From positions 124,001 to 188,000 of the forward strand of contig NHNW01000036.1 in NCBI GenBank assembly GCA_002786025.1: a DNA stretch of 64,000 nt, written 5' to 3'. Both the position numbers and the translations under genes were made by a program. This document shows, one piece after another, positions 62,738-64,000 of the stretch; position 1 is the first letter of the stretch, and each line of letters opens with the position of its first letter. Source of the DNA: Zasmidium citrigriseum (lineage: Eukaryota; Ascomycota; Dothideomycetes; Mycosphaerellales; Mycosphaerellaceae). The notes beneath the pieces were generated by a model that worked only from the letters and a program-made list of their open reading frames with translations, was not told where the DNA came from and ran no database searches.

Positions 62738-63091
62738 ATGCCCCAGACGAATGCCGAGAGAAACAAGCATTATGTCTCCAACAGATTGGTGGAGTATTTC
62801 AGGGCTGCCGACCTCAATATATCAGCCACATCGCAATGGTCATTGAGGTTCATGTCACCAAGAACCTCTGCCTCTGCTCGAGACTGGAACCGCCTTTTGA
62901 GCTATCCAATGTTACTCGAAGACACTCGCCTTGCTTCCATCTTCAACATGCAGATCTCGACGAAGGATACTCGGCCTCCAGAGCCTGGCACCAACATCTA
63001 CTACGTTCGATCATTCCCTTTAACCATCAACGAACTTCTTGCTGTTGTTGCTTGGTTTGAAGAGCAGAATATGGTGTTCGAAGAGGTTTAG
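62738..63091 (+). CDS. Hypothetical protein, 117 residues
   Basis: An open frame with an ATG at 62738. It has a plausible amphipathic start (NKHYVSNRLVEYFRAADLNI), a middle LRFMSPRTSASARDWNRLLS and a hydrophobic helix near the end (LTINELLAVVAWFEEQNMVF). No family was recognised and it has no intron. It may be a real small gene or a chance frame. Confidence 0.35.
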   Translation: MPQTNAERNKHYVSNRLVEYFRAADLNISATSQWSLRFMSPRTSASARDWNRLLSYPMLLEDTRLASIFNMQISTKDTRPPEPGTNIYYVRSFPLTINELLAVVAWFEEQNMVFEEV

Positions 63092-63962
63092 CATTTGATG
63101 GCGATAATTGAGTATATCACTGACCAAAAACGGTCGTCTACGTTCGATATGTTGCCATGAGTGCTACTGTGTCTGCATTCCGGAGCCGTCTTCAAGTAGA
63201 GGCGGAGGGCATCGTGCTGGCGGAGCTGGAATCTGAGATGAGGGCGGCGGAGGAACGTCTAAACACGCACGCAAAAAGAGATCTGCCGCAATAAAAGATG
63301 TCCGCCTGCTGTGGGCGCGGCAATAAGGTCCTGCTGAAGTGACATTGTTGTCGCTCGACGTCAAAAATAAGGTTCCCGTCGTGACTTGCTCATGAGGAAG
63401 CGACGTTGAGCTTTCAACGTCAGGCGCTCGGACCAACCACATGCCAGCTTTCTCGTGCAGAACAATCGTCACTGAGCATCTAGAAGGATCTGTGATGGTT
63501 TGAAAAATGATTGCTTGCGCGGAGATCTTGGTTGTATCAACCTCGATCTGCAACTACATCAGTCAAAGGCACGGACCACCTTCGGCCGGTATGGCACATC
63601 ACCAATCGATGTATTGATCGGTGACCTACTTGTTGAGTAAAGACGATCGTTCGCTGCACGTTTATGAGGTCGTTTCTTTTGTTATGGAGCTGCTTCTGAA
63701 TGCTTTTGTCTTTTGTATTCCTTTGACAATACAGCGTCTTGCCGATGGAGAGGCCCAGGATTTTCATCTATGCTTTTCTCCTGAAGATGAAAGCGTTCAA
63801 TGTTGTTGAAGACATGTTGTTCAAAAAGGGATTTGCATGTAGAAAAGACTTCCTGAACACCAAAGATTGACCAAAAATTTTCCAAAAAGAAAGTCGATTT
63901 TTCGATCGAGCTGAACAATTGTTAGAACATGAACGATATTAGAACTGTTCTAATGGCTTTGC
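63092..63962. other. Right-edge intergenic, AT-richer, with a palindrome
   Basis: No gene was recognised. The last ~350 bases are visibly richer in A and T than the rest of the window. At 63938-63954 there is a perfect 8+1+8 palindrome, ATTAGAAC-T-GTTCTAAT, a few bases from the tRNA 3' end. Confidence 0.45.
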
Positions 63963-64000
63963 TTACCAGCAAGGGGCTCGAACCCTCAACCTTTGGTGAT
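63963..64000 (-). tRNA. 3' part of a tRNA gene, isotype not determined
   Basis: On the minus strand the last 38 bases read as the 3' half of a tRNA: a variable-loop-like AGGTT, a T arm GAGGG-TTCGAGC-CCCTT with the invariant TTCGA, then GCTGGTA as the acceptor 3' strand and A as discriminator. The 5' half and the anticodon lie beyond base 64000, so the isotype cannot be read. A tRNA-derived pseudogene is possible. Confidence 0.55.

Overview
The window reads as nuclear DNA of a filamentous ascomycete, most likely a dothideomycete. Genes are dense and broken by short GT-AG introns of roughly 48-70 bases, most with a CTAAC/CTGAC-like branch site. The families are typical of Pezizomycotina: DUF3176, GH72, GH125, tannase/feruloyl esterase, RDS1-like ferritin, Zn2Cys6 regulators and DUF3112-like 7-TM proteins. 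A small family of repeated introns (introner-like elements), known from Mycosphaerella relatives, supports the class. The assignment is inference; no marker gene fixes the species.

Layout. 0-10 kb: end of a MetE/UROD-like gene, tRNA methyltransferase Trm9, a USP deubiquitinase, a DUF3176 membrane protein, a small one-TM protein and a GIT1-like transporter. 10-24 kb: a 4-TM protein, an F-box-like protein and a Ran1/Ksp1-type kinase, with long gene-poor stretches between them. 24-33 kb: enolase-phosphatase E1, a tandem pair of small PPxY proteins, a secreted tannase-family esterase, MAK16, the SNARE BET1, then a head-to-head pair of further PPxY proteins and a 7-TM protein. 34-42 kb: a Zn2Cys6 transcription factor, a small unknown, APC subunit 15, a secreted endonuclease/exonuclease/phosphatase protein and a secreted NTF2-like protein. 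44-49 kb: cell-wall and glycan enzymes (GH72 glucanosyltransferase, GH125 mannosidase). 49.7-60.2 kb: a co-oriented plus-strand run of an RDS1-like protein, a paraoxonase-like protein, a methyltransferase, a broken terpene-synthase-like gene, an HSL-type esterase and a type-B carboxylesterase. 60-64 kb: a tubby-like protein, two small unknowns and the 3' half of a probable tRNA at the edge.

How genes relate. The first half is mainly housekeeping (tRNA wobble modification, methionine salvage, 60S biogenesis, ER-Golgi fusion, cell-cycle ubiquitylation). The second half is enriched in secreted or wall-acting enzymes. No complete secondary-metabolite cluster is present, but the 51-60 kb run could be the remains of one.

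Three signals stand out. (1) Two introns of the carboxylesterase gene are copies of each other, and three more copies lie outside genes, each in sense orientation upstream of a coding sequence. (2) At least four small PPxY-motif proteins in 25-33 kb appear to be diverged members of one undescribed family. (3) Many genes switch abruptly inside the coding region from a C-rich to a G-rich strand. Exon joins were placed by eye from splice consensus, reading frame and family similarity; none is transcript-supported.
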